In this document: one piece after another, positions 55,083 to 64,000 of the stretch
Layout of the letters: each line of letters begins with the position of its first letter
Position numbering within the stretch: position 1 is the stretch's first letter
Assembly: GCA_003220495.1 (NCBI GenBank)
Contig: QHSP01000036.1
Location: forward strand, 60,737 to 124,736
Length of the DNA: 64,000 nt
Source: Candidatus Rokuibacteriota bacterium
Lineage (GTDB): Bacteria; Methylomirabilota; Methylomirabilia; Rokubacteriales; CSP1-6
Direction of reading: 5' to 3'
Translations under genes and position numbers: made by a program
Notes under the pieces: model-generated
Seen by the model: the letters and a program-made list of their open reading frames with translations, nothing else
What the model was told of the DNA's origin: nothing
Databases searched by the model: none

Positions 55083-55845
55083 CGTTCGGAGCCTGTCCCG
55101 GTCCGCCGTCCCCGCCGCGACGCTCGCCGGCGCCATCGTGGTCTGGGAGCTCGCTTCGCGTGGGCTGCGCATCCCGAAGTTCATCATGCCGGCGCCGTCG
55201 GAGATCGCCGCCGAGGCGTGGGAGTGGCGCTACCGGTTTCTGGGACACACCTGGGTGACCCTGTACGAGACGCTCGGGGGGTTCGCGCTCTCGATCGTTG
55301 TCGCCGTGCCGCTCGCCACCCTGATCGTCTATTCGCCATGGATGCGGCGTGCGATCTATCCCCTGATCGTGCTCCTGCAGGCAGTGCCCAAGATCGCGGT
55401 GGCGCCGGTCCTGCTGCTCGTCATCGGCTACGGCGAGTTCTCCAAGGTGATCGTCGCTTTCCTCGTCGCGTTCTTCCCGATCGTCGTCGACACGGCGACC
55501 GGGCTCGCGGCCACGCCCCCGGAGCTCCTGGAGCTCTCGCGCTCCTATCGTGCGAGCGCGCTCAAGACGTTCGTGAAGGTTCGCTTCCCGATGGCGCTGC
55601 CGTTCTTCTTCAGCGGGCTCAAGGTCGCGATCACCCTGGCGGTGATCGGCGCCGTCGTGGGCGAGTTCATCGGCTCGGACAAGGGCCTCGGCTACGTGAT
55701 TCTCTCGGCGACCTCCTACTGGAAGACCGGGCTCGCCTTCGCCTCGATGATCCTGCTCTCGGTGATCGCGATCGTGTTGTTCGGCGCGGTGTGTCTGGTC
55801 GAGCGGCTCGTGTGCCCGTGGCTGGCGCCGGCCGCCGAGGAATGA
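55072..55845 (+). CDS. NitT/TauT-type ABC transporter permease
   Basis: 257 residues, about six helices. RAIYPLIVLLQAVPKIAVAPVLLLVIGYGEFSKVIVAFLVAFFPI is the subfamily core, and YRASALKTFVKVRFPMALPFFFSGLKVA the EAA-like coupling loop. It works with the ATPase and binding protein encoded just upstream. Ends 27 bp before the creatininase-family gene. Confidence 0.92.
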   Translation: MRASVRSLSRSAVPAATLAGAIVVWELASRGLRIPKFIMPAPSEIAAEAWEWRYRFLGHTWVTLYETLGGFALSIVVAVPLATLIVYSPWMRRAIYPLIVLLQAVPKIAVAPVLLLVIGYGEFSKVIVAFLVAFFPIVVDTATGLAATPPELLELSRSYRASALKTFVKVRFPMALPFFFSGLKVAITLAVIGAVVGEFIGSDKGLGYVILSATSYWKTGLAFASMILLSVIAIVLFGAVCLVERLVCPWLAPAAEE

Positions 55846-55872
55846 GATGACCACGAGAACAGGAGGTGCACG

Positions 55873-56631
<759 letters not shown>

Positions 56632-56649
56632 CCCCGGGCGCACCCGGGG
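56632..56649 (+). terminator. hairpin directly after the creatininase-family gene
   Basis: CCCCGGG, loop CGCA, CCCGGGG, a perfect 7-bp stem starting one base after the stop. No T tract. Confidence 0.45.
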
Positions 56650-56710
56650 GGCTTATCGGGATCCTCGCGATAGGTACTCGCACCGTGGGTCTGGCGCTCG
56701 CGGTCTTGCC

Positions 56711-56851
56711 TTCGACCTAATCGTCCGCGGCGGATCGGTGCTCGACGGGACAGAGCGCCCTGCTTTCCGCGCAGACGTCGGCGTCGTCGCCGCGCTTGCC
56801 GCTCAGGGTCATCGCTTCGAACTAGCTCGCCCCGCCCCCGGCCCTACTTGA
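56711..56851 (+). pseudogene. N-terminal remnant of a D-aminoacylase-like amidohydrolase
   Basis: FDLIVRGGSVLDGTERPAF then RADVGVVA is the opening of N-acyl-D-amino-acid deacylases. It has no start codon and loses resemblance after about 27 residues (56791); the frame ends at 56851, inside the end of the opposite-strand permease gene. Such enzymes often accompany dpp-type importers, so the rest of the gene was probably lost here. Confidence 0.55.
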
Positions 56852-57671
56852 GCTTCGGGTCCAGGAAGTCACGCAGCGCGTCCCCGAACAGGTTCACGGC
56901 GAGGATCGTGACGGTGATCGCCGTCCCGGGGAAGACGACCATCCACCAGGGGGGCTTGAAAGCCTCGGCGAGGACGCCGCCCAGCATGTTGCCCCAGCTC
57001 GGCGTCGGCGGCGGCACGCCCACGCCAACGAAGCTGAGCGCCGCCTCGATGAAAATGGCCGCGCCCAGGTGCCCCGTGGTGATGATCAAGAAGGGGGCCA
57101 CACATTGAGGCGCCACGTGCCGCGTCATCACGCGCGCGCCCGACGCCCCCAGCGCGCCGGCCGCCTCCACGTAGGCGAGCTCCTTCACCGACAGCACCAT
57201 CGACCGGACGACGCGCGTGCTCAGCGGCACCCGGGTCACCGCGATGGCGATAATGACCGTGGACAATCCGGCCCCTAATGCCGCCATGAGCAGCAACGCG
57301 AGAATGAGGGCGGGAAGGGACATGAGCACGTCGAGGACGCGCTGACTGATCAGGTCCGTCCGGCCGCCCAGGTAGCCGCTCGAAACGCCCCAGAGAAACC
57401 CGATCGTGTCCCCGAGGAGCACCGAGCTGATCGCCACCAGCAGGGTCACGCGCGCGCCGAAGATGATGCGGCTCAGCACGTCGCGCCCGAGGTGGTCGGT
57501 GCCGAGGACGTGTCGGCCGAAGGGCGGATCGCGGGTCACCGCGTAGTTCGCGGTCAGCGGGTTGTGGGGCGCCAGCCATTCCGCCATCACCGCCACCGAG
57601 GCCAGCAGCAGGAGCAGCATCGCGCAGACGCCTCCGAGCGGCGAGGAGCGGAAGAAGCGCGCCACGATCAT
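56844..57671 (-). CDS. Dpp-type ABC transporter permease (DppC-like)
   Basis: 275 residues, six helices. HVLGTDHLGRDVLSRIIFGAR is the DppC signature, the coupling loop reads KELAYVEAAGALGASGARVMTRHVAPQC and the end GDALRDFLDPKLK is standard. Unlike the first cluster, it has a normal stop. It starts 13 bp after the DppB-like gene. No ATPase genes are next to it, so it may borrow those of another system. Confidence 0.92.
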   Translation of the reverse strand: MIVARFFRSSPLGGVCAMLLLLLASVAVMAEWLAPHNPLTANYAVTRDPPFGRHVLGTDHLGRDVLSRIIFGARVTLLVAISSVLLGDTIGFLWGVSSGYLGGRTDLISQRVLDVLMSLPALILALLLMAALGAGLSTVIIAIAVTRVPLSTRVVRSMVLSVKELAYVEAAGALGASGARVMTRHVAPQCVAPFLIITTGHLGAAIFIEAALSFVGVGVPPPTPSWGNMLGGVLAEAFKPPWWMVVFPGTAITVTILAVNLFGDALRDFLDPKLK

Positions 57672-57684
57672 CGACGCGAAGCGG

Positions 57685-58644
57685 CTACTGATAGCGAATG
57701 CGGGGATCGAACCAGCCGTAGCTGACGTCGACCACCAGGTTGACGAGAATGAAGATGACGCCGTAGAGCAGCACGAGATTCTGGATGAGCATCCAGTCGC
57801 GCTCGGCGACGGCGAATACGAGCGCGAGGCCGAGCCCGGGGACGCCGAAGGCGCGCTCGACCGCGACCGAGCCGCCGAGGAGCGCTCCCAGCGCGGTCCC
57901 CGTCACGGTCAGGATGGGCAGCATGGCGTTGACCAGCGCATGGCGCCACACCACGATGCGCTCGCGCAGGCCCTTGGCCCGAGCGGTGCGCACGTAGTCC
58001 TCGCCCAGCACCTCAAGGACCGAAGAGCGCGTGATGCGCGCCATCATCGCGGCCAGCGCGACCCCCAGCGCCAGGGCCGGCCCCGCGGTCATCTGAAGAT
58101 TGCGGACCGGGTCGTCCCAGAGATACGCGATGGTCAGCGGCGGTCTCCACGTGATGGTGAGGACCAGAGAGAGGACGATCATCAGCGCCACCCAGAAGCT
58201 GGGGACGGCCATGAAGAGCGTGACCACGAACCGGAAGGCGTAGTCGGTCCACGAGTTCCGCCACAGCGCCCCGACCAGGCCCACCGGCAAGCCGATCACC
58301 CAGGAGAGGATGACGGCCATCAGCGCGATCTGCCCGGTGATGGGCGCCCGGCGGATGATGACCTCGCGGATGGGCTCGCCGCGCCAGAACGACTTGCCCA
58401 GATCGCCGCGCAGGACGTCCCTGACCCAGTCCAGGTACTGCACCACGTACGGCCGATCCAGGCCGAGACTCTTCCGCGCGGCCTGGAGCTGCTCCGGGCT
58501 GAGTACGTACGTGCCCCCGCCCTCGCCCGAAATCGCCGACAGCGGATCGCCGGGCAGCACGCGCATCGCGATGAAGATGAGCACGGAGACGCCGAAGATC
58601 GTCGGGATGGCGATGAGCAGGCGCTGAGCCAGGTACTTGCGCAT
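57685..58644 (-). CDS. Dpp-type ABC transporter permease (DppB-like)
   Basis: 319 residues, six helices. The start RKYLAQRLLIAIPTIFGVSVLIF, RVLPGDPLSAISG and the coupling loop EVLGEDYVRTARAKGLRERIVVWRHALVNAMLP are typical. The family end DVSYGWFDPRIRY is complete. It is the second gene of the leftward cluster led by the binding protein. Confidence 0.93.
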   Translation of the reverse strand: MRKYLAQRLLIAIPTIFGVSVLIFIAMRVLPGDPLSAISGEGGGTYVLSPEQLQAARKSLGLDRPYVVQYLDWVRDVLRGDLGKSFWRGEPIREVIIRRAPITGQIALMAVILSWVIGLPVGLVGALWRNSWTDYAFRFVVTLFMAVPSFWVALMIVLSLVLTITWRPPLTIAYLWDDPVRNLQMTAGPALALGVALAAMMARITRSSVLEVLGEDYVRTARAKGLRERIVVWRHALVNAMLPILTVTGTALGALLGGSVAVERAFGVPGLGLALVFAVAERDWMLIQNLVLLYGVIFILVNLVVDVSYGWFDPRIRYQ

Positions 58645-58723
58645 GTCCGCCGTCGCTCGCGTGTCCCGGTCAGGCCGCTCGGTCGGTCCGCGACTCGGAG
58701 GTGCGCGCCACCCGGTCGAGCCG

Positions 58724-60394
58724 CTATCGATCCAGCCAGAAGGTATCCACGCGACCCAGCTCCGAGAAGACGCGGCCTTCGCTGGCGTGACCCTTGACGG
58801 TATTTCGCCACATCGGCAGATGGTCGGTGAACCCGATGAGGTAGAGCGGCGCCGTCTGGTCCAGGAGCGCCATGCCCTGCGCGAAGAGCCGCTTGCGCTT
58901 GCCCTTGTCCGTCTCGCTGTTGATCTGCTTCAGCAGTTTGTCGAACTCCAGGTTGGAGTAGCGCGAGAAGTTCAGGGAGCCGCCCGTCTTCAAGCACATC
59001 TCCCAGCCCGGCCCGGGATCGCCGATGGGCGAGCGGTACTCCGTCTGCACCATCATGTCGAAGGTGCCCTTCTTCAGCTCCTCGATGAGGAGCGCTCGCT
59101 CCATCACGCGGATCTTCGTCTCGATGCCGAGCGTGCGCTTGAGCTCGTCCTGGAAGGCGGGTGCCAGGATCTCGGCGTGGGGCGCGACCGAAGCCGACAC
59201 GAAGTCGACGTTCTTGATACCGTCGGCCACGCCCGCGGCGGCCATCAGCTTCTTCGCCTCGGCGATGTCCGCGGCCTTGTCCGCGCGATATCCGGGAAGA
59301 CCCTCGAGCTCCTTCATGGGGGTGGCGAACTCGCTGGCGTGGGTCATCCAGCGCGTGAGCATGATCGGCTCCTGGGTGCCGAACGCTTTGATGAGATTTT
59401 GTCGGCTGACCGCCAGGTTGATCGCGCGCCGCACCCGGGGGTCGTTGAAGGGCTTGCGCTCGTTGTTGACGTGCACCTGGTAGGAGTTGAACTCGCCCGG
59501 ATACCGCACGGTCCCCACGATGTCCTTGCGCTTGAGCCCCTCCTGGTGCGTCTCGAGCGAGACGTTCGGAGAGTAGTCAGCCTGCCCGGTGAGCACCGCC
59601 GTGCCCCGATCCGTCCACGCGGGGATGTGCAGCATCTCGATGCCGTCGAGATAGGGGATCTCCGGATCCCAGTAGCTCGGGTTCCGCACCATCACCCACT
59701 TCTCGGCGACCTTGCGCTCCTTGAACATGAAGGCGCCGGTCCCCGGCGCGATCACCTTGCGGAGGTCCTGGTTGTTCTCGTCCAGGGCCTTCTTGGAGTA
59801 GATGATCATCGCCGAGGGCGTGAAGAGCTCCAGGAAGTACGGCCGCGGCTCCTTGAGGACGAACCGCACGTTGAGGCGGTCGATCGCCTCGACCTTGTCG
59901 ACCGCGGCGAACTGGTCCTTGTAGATGCTCGCCATGCCCGCCGGCGGGGAGATGATGCGCGAGAACGTGGCCACCACGTCGGCCGAGCTGAGCGCCGTCC
60001 CGTCATGGAACTTCACTCCGTCGCGCAGCTTGAAGGTGTACGTCTTGCCATCCGACGACACCTTCCAGCTCTCCGCGAGGTCCGGGATGATCGTCTTGAG
60101 TCCGTCGGCGGGGTTGAAGCGCACGAGGTTGTTGTACATCTGCCCGAGGACGAAGCGGAACGCCCCCTGGTGCACGTCGAAGTGCGCCACCTCCGCCGGC
60201 CCCGCCCACTTGAGCACGCCCCCGCGCTTGGGGTTCGGCTCGGCGGCGCGAGCCCGGTCGGAGCGCACCGCGGCCGTGGCCGGCGCAGGGCGCTTGAGCG
60301 ACCACGCCGTCAGCGCGGCGCCGGCGGTCGTCCCCGCGGCCGTCTTGAGGAACCGCCGGCGATTCACCCTACCGCCGAGACGGGACTGGTCCAT
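58724..60394 (-). CDS. ABC transporter substrate-binding protein, family 5, Tat-exported
   Basis: 556 residues, ATG 60394 with AAAGGAGG upstream. Twin-arginine signal NRRRFLKTAAGTTAGAALTAW, with cleavage near residue 42. The SBP_bac_5 domain has YTFKLRDGVKFHDGTALSSADVVATF and AINLAVSRQNLI, with a normal length. It gives substrate to the DppB/DppC pair encoded 79 bp downstream. A peptide or aminoacyl ligand is suggested by the aminoacylase remnant at the other end of the cluster. Confidence 0.92.
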   Translation of the reverse strand: MDQSRLGGRVNRRRFLKTAAGTTAGAALTAWSLKRPAPATAAVRSDRARAAEPNPKRGGVLKWAGPAEVAHFDVHQGAFRFVLGQMYNNLVRFNPADGLKTIIPDLAESWKVSSDGKTYTFKLRDGVKFHDGTALSSADVVATFSRIISPPAGMASIYKDQFAAVDKVEAIDRLNVRFVLKEPRPYFLELFTPSAMIIYSKKALDENNQDLRKVIAPGTGAFMFKERKVAEKWVMVRNPSYWDPEIPYLDGIEMLHIPAWTDRGTAVLTGQADYSPNVSLETHQEGLKRKDIVGTVRYPGEFNSYQVHVNNERKPFNDPRVRRAINLAVSRQNLIKAFGTQEPIMLTRWMTHASEFATPMKELEGLPGYRADKAADIAEAKKLMAAAGVADGIKNVDFVSASVAPHAEILAPAFQDELKRTLGIETKIRVMERALLIEELKKGTFDMMVQTEYRSPIGDPGPGWEMCLKTGGSLNFSRYSNLEFDKLLKQINSETDKGKRKRLFAQGMALLDQTAPLYLIGFTDHLPMWRNTVKGHASEGRVFSELGRVDTFWLDR

Positions 60395-60476
60395 GTCGCG
60401 AGCCTCCTTTGGAGTTGGCGCGCGGCTACCGTACGCGGGTGGCTACGCCGTCGTCAACCGCGGGTCTTCGTCGCAT

Positions 60477-60485
60477 TGGTACGAT
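60477..60485 (+). promoter_or_regulatory. extended -10 box of the M23 peptidase gene
   Basis: TGGTACGAT (TGn plus TACGAT) ends eight bases before GTG 60494, leaving no room for a ribosome site at the usual distance. Confidence 0.45.
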
Positions 60486-60493
60486 TAAAGGGT

Positions 60494-61186
60494 GTGAGGA
60501 CCCTCGTTGTCTCGATCGCCTGTCTCGGGGTCGCGATGCCGGCCATCACGAGAGCCCAGCCGTTATCGCCATTGGCGGATCTCGCGCCCGGTGCGGTGTG
60601 CCCGCTCGATCGAGAGGCGATGGTGCGCGGGGGCGATTCCGAGGCCAGGGAAGGCGGGGGGTTCTATGCCGCGCGCAAGAACGGCATTCACGGCGCTCTG
60701 GATCTCAACGGCTCCGTGGGCGAACCTGTTTACGCCGTCGCGAATGGGAAGGTGGTGGTGGCGGCGCGCAGTGATTGGGGCAAGCTTGGCAGAACGGTCG
60801 TCATCGACCACCGTGACGGCGGCTACACCGTCTACGGGCACCTGCATACAGTCGAGGTGAGCGTGAACAGCAACATCACCGCGGGTGACAAGATCGGCAC
60901 GATCGGCTACTCGGGAAACGCCGCTTCTCTGCAAAAGAAAAATCTGCCACCACACCTGCACTTCGCCTATTTTCGGACGGTCACAGGCATCGATGGAAAG
61001 GCCGTCTCGCTCGCTCGGATCAAGGACTCCGGCGAAGGCATTCGAGCCTCTTACGCGAAAGACGCCATCCTGGCGGATGTGGCGGGCATCACTGATCCAA
61101 TCTGGGCCGTCAGGTTCCGCCAGTGCTGGGAGGAGCCGCCACCACCTCGAGCGCCCTCAGCGCGGTTCCGAGATCCTTGGCGTTGA
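60494..61186 (+). CDS. exported M23 (LytM-type) peptidase
   Basis: 230 residues, GTG 60494. Signal peptide to about residue 22 (AITRAQ). The LytM zinc motifs are NGIHGALDLNG (His66, Asp70) and PHLHFAYF (His154, His156), with YGHLH (116-118) nearby. GEPVYAVANGKVV and GDKIGTIGYSGNA are family strands. It should cut peptide cross-links of the cell wall or remain as a binding domain. The C-terminal 40 residues (PPPPRAPSARF) look unstructured. Confidence 0.85.
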   Translation: MRTLVVSIACLGVAMPAITRAQPLSPLADLAPGAVCPLDREAMVRGGDSEAREGGGFYAARKNGIHGALDLNGSVGEPVYAVANGKVVVAARSDWGKLGRTVVIDHRDGGYTVYGHLHTVEVSVNSNITAGDKIGTIGYSGNAASLQKKNLPPHLHFAYFRTVTGIDGKAVSLARIKDSGEGIRASYAKDAILADVAGITDPIWAVRFRQCWEEPPPPRAPSARFRDPWR

Positions 61187-61367
61187 GTACATAATCCAGG
61201 CTATTCGCCCCGTTTACCGACCCGCGACATTCAGTCGCCGGAGGCAGGCGTGAAGCTGCCGAGGAGTCGACGCGATGTCCGAAGCGATCATTAACCCGTT
61301 ACGAGAGGCCAAGCCGCCCTCACACTGAGCGCCCGAGGATTGCGCCTCGCGGAGCGAGGCCACTGGC

Positions 61368-62480
61368 GTGTTCGTGTCCGGCACGGATTGGTTTCTGTCC
61401 CCCGGCGTCGATCGCCGGACGCTCCTCAAGGGCGTGAGCAGCGCCGTGCTCGGCCTGCTCGGGTCCGCTTGCAGCCCGCCAACACCCACCAGCACGAGCA
61501 AAGCCGGCTCAAGTCCTTCGGAGCCGAGTGTGGCCGTCGCGGAGTCGGCGTCGACGTCCGGCTCCTTGGAGAGCCAGGAGACAGTCTACGTCTTCAATGT
61601 CGGCTCGAAGGACGTCACGCTGATCGATGCTGCAAGCCGCCAGGTGCGCGCAACCAGGCCACTGGGCGCGTCCGTGCGCTGGTTGTCCAATGAGCAGACG
61701 TACTGGGACGGGCGGCGGATCTGGACCTACGACTTTCCCAACAACCAAGTGCAGGCCATCGCGATCGACCCCAAGCAGGTTGCGGTCACTCGAACGATCG
61801 CCGGCCTCGGCAAAGGGCCTGGGCACAGTCTGGTCGTGCTCGCTGACAAGAAGAAGGCCGCGATCAACGTGGCCGGTGACAACCTCATCGCCTTCCTCGA
61901 CCTCGAGGCTGGCCAAGTGGAGTCCACGCTCAAAACCGGCGCCTTCCCTTGAGATCTCCACCTCTCGCCGGACGGTCGGTTCGGCTATACACCAGAGCGT
62001 GAGGCGGACACGGTCTCGAAGATCGACATGATCAGCCGCAAGCTCGTCAAAACGGTCTCGTTCCCCGCCCGCAGCAAGCCGCACATGCTGCGAGTGTCTC
62101 CTAATGGTAAGGAGGTGTGGGTGCAGACGGCCGAAGCGAACACCAATGTGGTTCTCGGCGCTGATGACCTGTCGGTGCTCTCGACCGAGCCGACCGGGAA
62201 CTCGCCCGTGACGAACGCGTGGACGCCCGACCGGCGATACTCGATCATCACCAACAGCAAGGACACCATCGCCCAGGTCTTCGATGCGAGAACATTCAAG
62301 GAGGTAAAGCGACTGACCATCGGCCAGGGCGGCACCAACATTGGGTTCAGCAAGGACGGTAAAACGGCATTCATCGCCGTAACCGGGGCGAACTCCGTGG
62401 CCGTCGTCGATGTGCAGAAGCTCGCGCTCGAGAGCCAGATCAGGGCGGGGAGAGAGCCTCAGGGGCTGATCGTCCGGTAG
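61368..62480 (+). pseudogene. exported YVTN-type beta-propeller protein interrupted by an in-frame TGA
   Basis: The coding frame runs 370 codons with one TGA at 61950-61952, the codon between TGAFP and DLHLSPDGR. Both halves have the repeats of YVTN-family propellers (DKKKAAINVAGDNLIAFLDLEAGQ; KDGKTAFIAVTGANSVAVVDVQKL). The start (GTG 61368) leads to a twin-arginine and lipobox-like signal, DRRTLLKG then GLLGSACSP. The second half has no start of its own before ATG 62028. Either a nonsense mutation or a sequencing error; read-through is less likely. Without the TGA it would be a normal-looking seven-bladed protein. Confidence 0.7.
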
Positions 62481-62645
62481 TCGATGTCAGCGGCTTTCCG
62501 TTGGTTCTCCCGGCAGGAAGCGCGCGGCGGCAGTCCCGCCACGAGCATCCGAATCGGTGGGGGACACTCCGGCGCTTTGCTTGGCCGTATCGTCACCGCT
62601 CTTGGCTATTGGTTGATGTCGATGCCCGCCAGTGCGCCCGCCGGG

Positions 62646-63113
62646 CTAGCACCCAGGGCCGGTCGCGGCGACGGCGCCAGGGGTCGACTCCTGCTTGTCC
62701 AGGTTCAGCATGGTCGCTCTTCCGTTCACGTTATCCTTCGTCACTCCGTAGAGCGTGTCGCGGGAATGAACGAGGGTGACCTCCGATCCCGACGCGTCCT
62801 GGAGGATCACGCGATTGCCCTGGACGGCGACGGTGCCTGCACTCGGGGGCCGATTTCCCCACTTCAGCGTATAAGTCGAATCCCCGCCAACCTGAAGCAT
62901 GAGGCCGCTGCCACTCGACGATGTGTGGTCACCGGCGACGTACCAGTAGTAGCCTTGCCACGTCCCGCAGAGCGGGGTGGCCGATGATGATGATGACGAC
63001 GCAGTAGCACCCGCAAGACCGGCGCCGGTCTCGGCGGCCGGGCCGGCACAACCCACAACGATCACGCTCAAAACTGCGATGGTCAGACCAGACACGATTC
63101 GGCGGTATTTCAT
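62646..63113 (-). CDS. small lipoprotein of unknown function
   Basis: 155 residues, ATG 63113 with GGGAGG before it. The lipoprotein signal ends in VVGC (Cys22), followed by a Ser/Ala-rich linker (SSSSSS). The rest has a WQGYYWYVAGDH stretch and RVILQDASGSEVTLVHSRDTLYGVTK, suggesting a small beta-barrel domain of the kind that measures or binds in the periplasm. I recognise no family. It runs opposite to its neighbours. Confidence 0.65.
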   Translation of the reverse strand: MKYRRIVSGLTIAVLSVIVVGCAGPAAETGAGLAGATASSSSSSATPLCGTWQGYYWYVAGDHTSSSGSGLMLQVGGDSTYTLKWGNRPPSAGTVAVQGNRVILQDASGSEVTLVHSRDTLYGVTKDNVNGRATMLNLDKQESTPGAVAATGPGC

Positions 63114-63472
63114 ACGCTGCCTCCCGCTAGATCCTCCCTGCATAACTCTTTCCAGTTTGAGATGACCCGAACGGCAGCCGAGATCTTCTCCCAAGAATCC
63201 GAAACGCTGGCTCACCTGCAACCTTTTCGTAAGCCGGCCGCGTCTCAACACAAGAAGGCGGTTGCGGATCATGGGGTTTGGCAGAAGCTTCGCGTCGGCA
63301 TCACGAACGAACTCTCCGCGCCGAGCCGTTTCGAATTGACGGGGTGTTTCGATTTGGTGTTTCGATGTGAATCACCGCCGACACATAGCCAGAGGACGCG
63401 GGAGGACTCCTGACGACGACAGGTGAATACCTGCTGCACCGGTGTGGTCCGATGGTTAGAGAGGAAGGCATC
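63114..63472. other. 359-bp intergenic region
   Basis: Lies between two divergent exported-protein genes. GC is lower than nearby. GTTTCGAT repeats twice at about 63346-63367, and TTGACG occurs at 63336-63341 without a clear -10. An 83-codon open frame inside it shows no coding signs. No gene can be supported. Confidence 0.45.
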
Positions 63473-63868
63473 ATGATCATGAAGAAGCTTTCATCGATTG
63501 CTCTCGTCGGGATCGCGATCGTTCTTGCCGCCGCAGCATTCAGCCGCGCCGCCGCCTCGCCAGGCGCGCACGGGTTCTCAGGACATCCTCCGAGCGAAAT
63601 CGAAAGCAATCATGGGTTCGAGGGTCACCATGGCTTCGACGGCCGCCGGGATTTCGACCGAAGGAGTCATGGCGGCGTATTCATCGGCGTCCCGTTCGGC
63701 TGGGCGCCGGTCTACCCTGACTATTACCCACCCGCCTACACGTACGCGCCTCCGGCTCCGGCCTACTGGTACTACTGCCCGAGCTACGGAGCGTATTACC
63801 CAACAGCGCCAAGCTGTCCCGAGGCATGGGTCCCGGTGCCAGCGCAGGGATCGGCGACAAGCCCCTGA
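63473..63868 (+). CDS. small exported protein with tyrosine/proline-rich C-terminus
   Basis: 131 residues, ATG 63473 with GAGAGGAAGG upstream. Signal peptide to about residue 28. A His/Gly-rich part (HGFEGHHGFDGRRDF) is followed by YYPPAYTYAPPAPAYWYYCP and YYPTAPSCPEAWVPVP, a two-cysteine end found in many small envelope proteins. Function unknown. Confidence 0.7.
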   Translation: MIMKKLSSIALVGIAIVLAAAAFSRAAASPGAHGFSGHPPSEIESNHGFEGHHGFDGRRDFDRRSHGGVFIGVPFGWAPVYPDYYPPAYTYAPPAPAYWYYCPSYGAYYPTAPSCPEAWVPVPAQGSATSP

Positions 63869-63952
63869 AAGGCTAAGGAGCCCGATCGCGGGAATTTCCG
63901 CAAGAATTCGCAAGGCCGCCGACGCTGGTCCTCGCACGCTAAAGAGACTGAG

Positions 63953-64000
63953 ATGAGACTTGCCGTCGGGATTCTGGGTCTGCTGCTCGTGATCGCTGTT
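63953..64000 (+). CDS. start of an exported protein, cut by the window end
   Basis: Sixteen codons, MRLAVGILGLLLVIAV, look like the beginning of a signal peptide. It follows the preceding small exported protein on the same strand by 84 bp. Nothing more can be said. Confidence 0.45.
   Translation, partial: MRLAVGILGLLLVIAV

Noticed and set aside
58637..60490. Very long open frame on the plus strand, antisense to the second Dpp cluster
   Set aside because: It mirrors the binding-protein gene codon by codon and is His/Arg/Asp rich with no domain. Only its last 231 codons (M23 peptidase) are a real gene.
61130..61240. Minus-strand peptide resembling a protein tail (DYVLNAKDLGTALRAL)
   Set aside because: It lies opposite the disordered end of the M23 gene, has no start and matches no family I can name; probably chance.
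63162..63413. 83-codon plus-strand frame
   Set aside because: No ribosome site, no recognisable pattern and weak codon bias.

Overview
The window is 64 kb of GC-rich bacterial chromosome with densely packed, often overlapping genes. There are no rRNA or tRNA genes that I can see, no insertion sequence, no phage genes and no CRISPR array. The gene mix is many ABC importers with their substrate-binding proteins, CoA transferase, Baeyer-Villiger-type monooxygenase, hydantoinase and amidohydrolase genes, Tat-exported binding proteins and a YgiQ radical SAM protein. That suits a versatile soil or groundwater heterotroph. Candidatus Rokubacteria (Methylomirabilota) is my best guess; a deltaproteobacterial relative is possible. 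This is an inference from gene content and style, not from a marker gene. High GC at third codon positions creates very long antisense open frames, which I have left out.

Layout. 1-5.6 kb (all minus strand): an FlgO-like lipoprotein and a DUF4384 protein with overlapping ends, an Asp/Glu racemase-like protein lacking both catalytic cysteines, a type I phosphodiesterase, a CaiB-type CoA transferase and a small HExxH metalloprotease. 5.7-17.4 kb: what looks like an oligosaccharide-use locus. A LacI-type regulator and a large Tat-exported family 5 binding protein run rightward; an Opp/Dpp-type importer and a GH39 enzyme run leftward from the same intergenic region, which holds a perfect 16-bp operator-like palindrome; a GH31 enzyme converges on the binding protein. 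In this importer one permease and one ATPase share a single open frame, joined by a 90-bp in-frame DNA repeat. 17.4-19.8 kb: gene remnants, then a Tat-exported amidohydrolase.

19.8-23.2 kb: two divergent two-gene units, one an aldo/keto reductase plus a TIGR04076-like protein, the other an aldo/keto reductase fused to a RidA domain plus a free RidA protein. 23.2-33.4 kb: one long leftward operon, livG-livF-livH-livM-binding protein-SRPBCC protein-kynureninase-hyuA-hyuB, which pairs a branched-chain-type amino acid importer with kynureninase and a hydantoinase/oxoprolinase. A structured repeat lies between livF and livH and shares a palindrome with the repeat at 9.6 kb.

33.4-44.5 kb (mostly minus strand): a membrane protein, a NodIJ-like ABC exporter, a secreted protein, a class III cyclase/AAA regulator, an ECF-like sigma factor, pirin, DUF2630, a HAD-type phosphatase and a von Willebrand A/membrane-protein pair. 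44.8-49.5 kb (plus): a secreted metallo-beta-lactamase-fold hydrolase, YgiQ and an MDR dehydrogenase. 49.5-52.3 kb (minus): an acyl-CoA dehydrogenase-like protein and a Baeyer-Villiger-type monooxygenase. 52.4-56.6 kb (plus): an HpaI-type aldolase, a NitT/TauT-type importer and a creatininase-family amidohydrolase. 56.7-60.4 kb (minus): a second Dpp-type importer without ATPases, next to an aminoacylase remnant. 60.5-64 kb: an M23 peptidase, a beta-propeller gene interrupted by an in-frame TGA, and small exported proteins.

Two themes recur: gene remnants at block boundaries, and extended -10 boxes placed so close to start codons that several transcripts may be leaderless.
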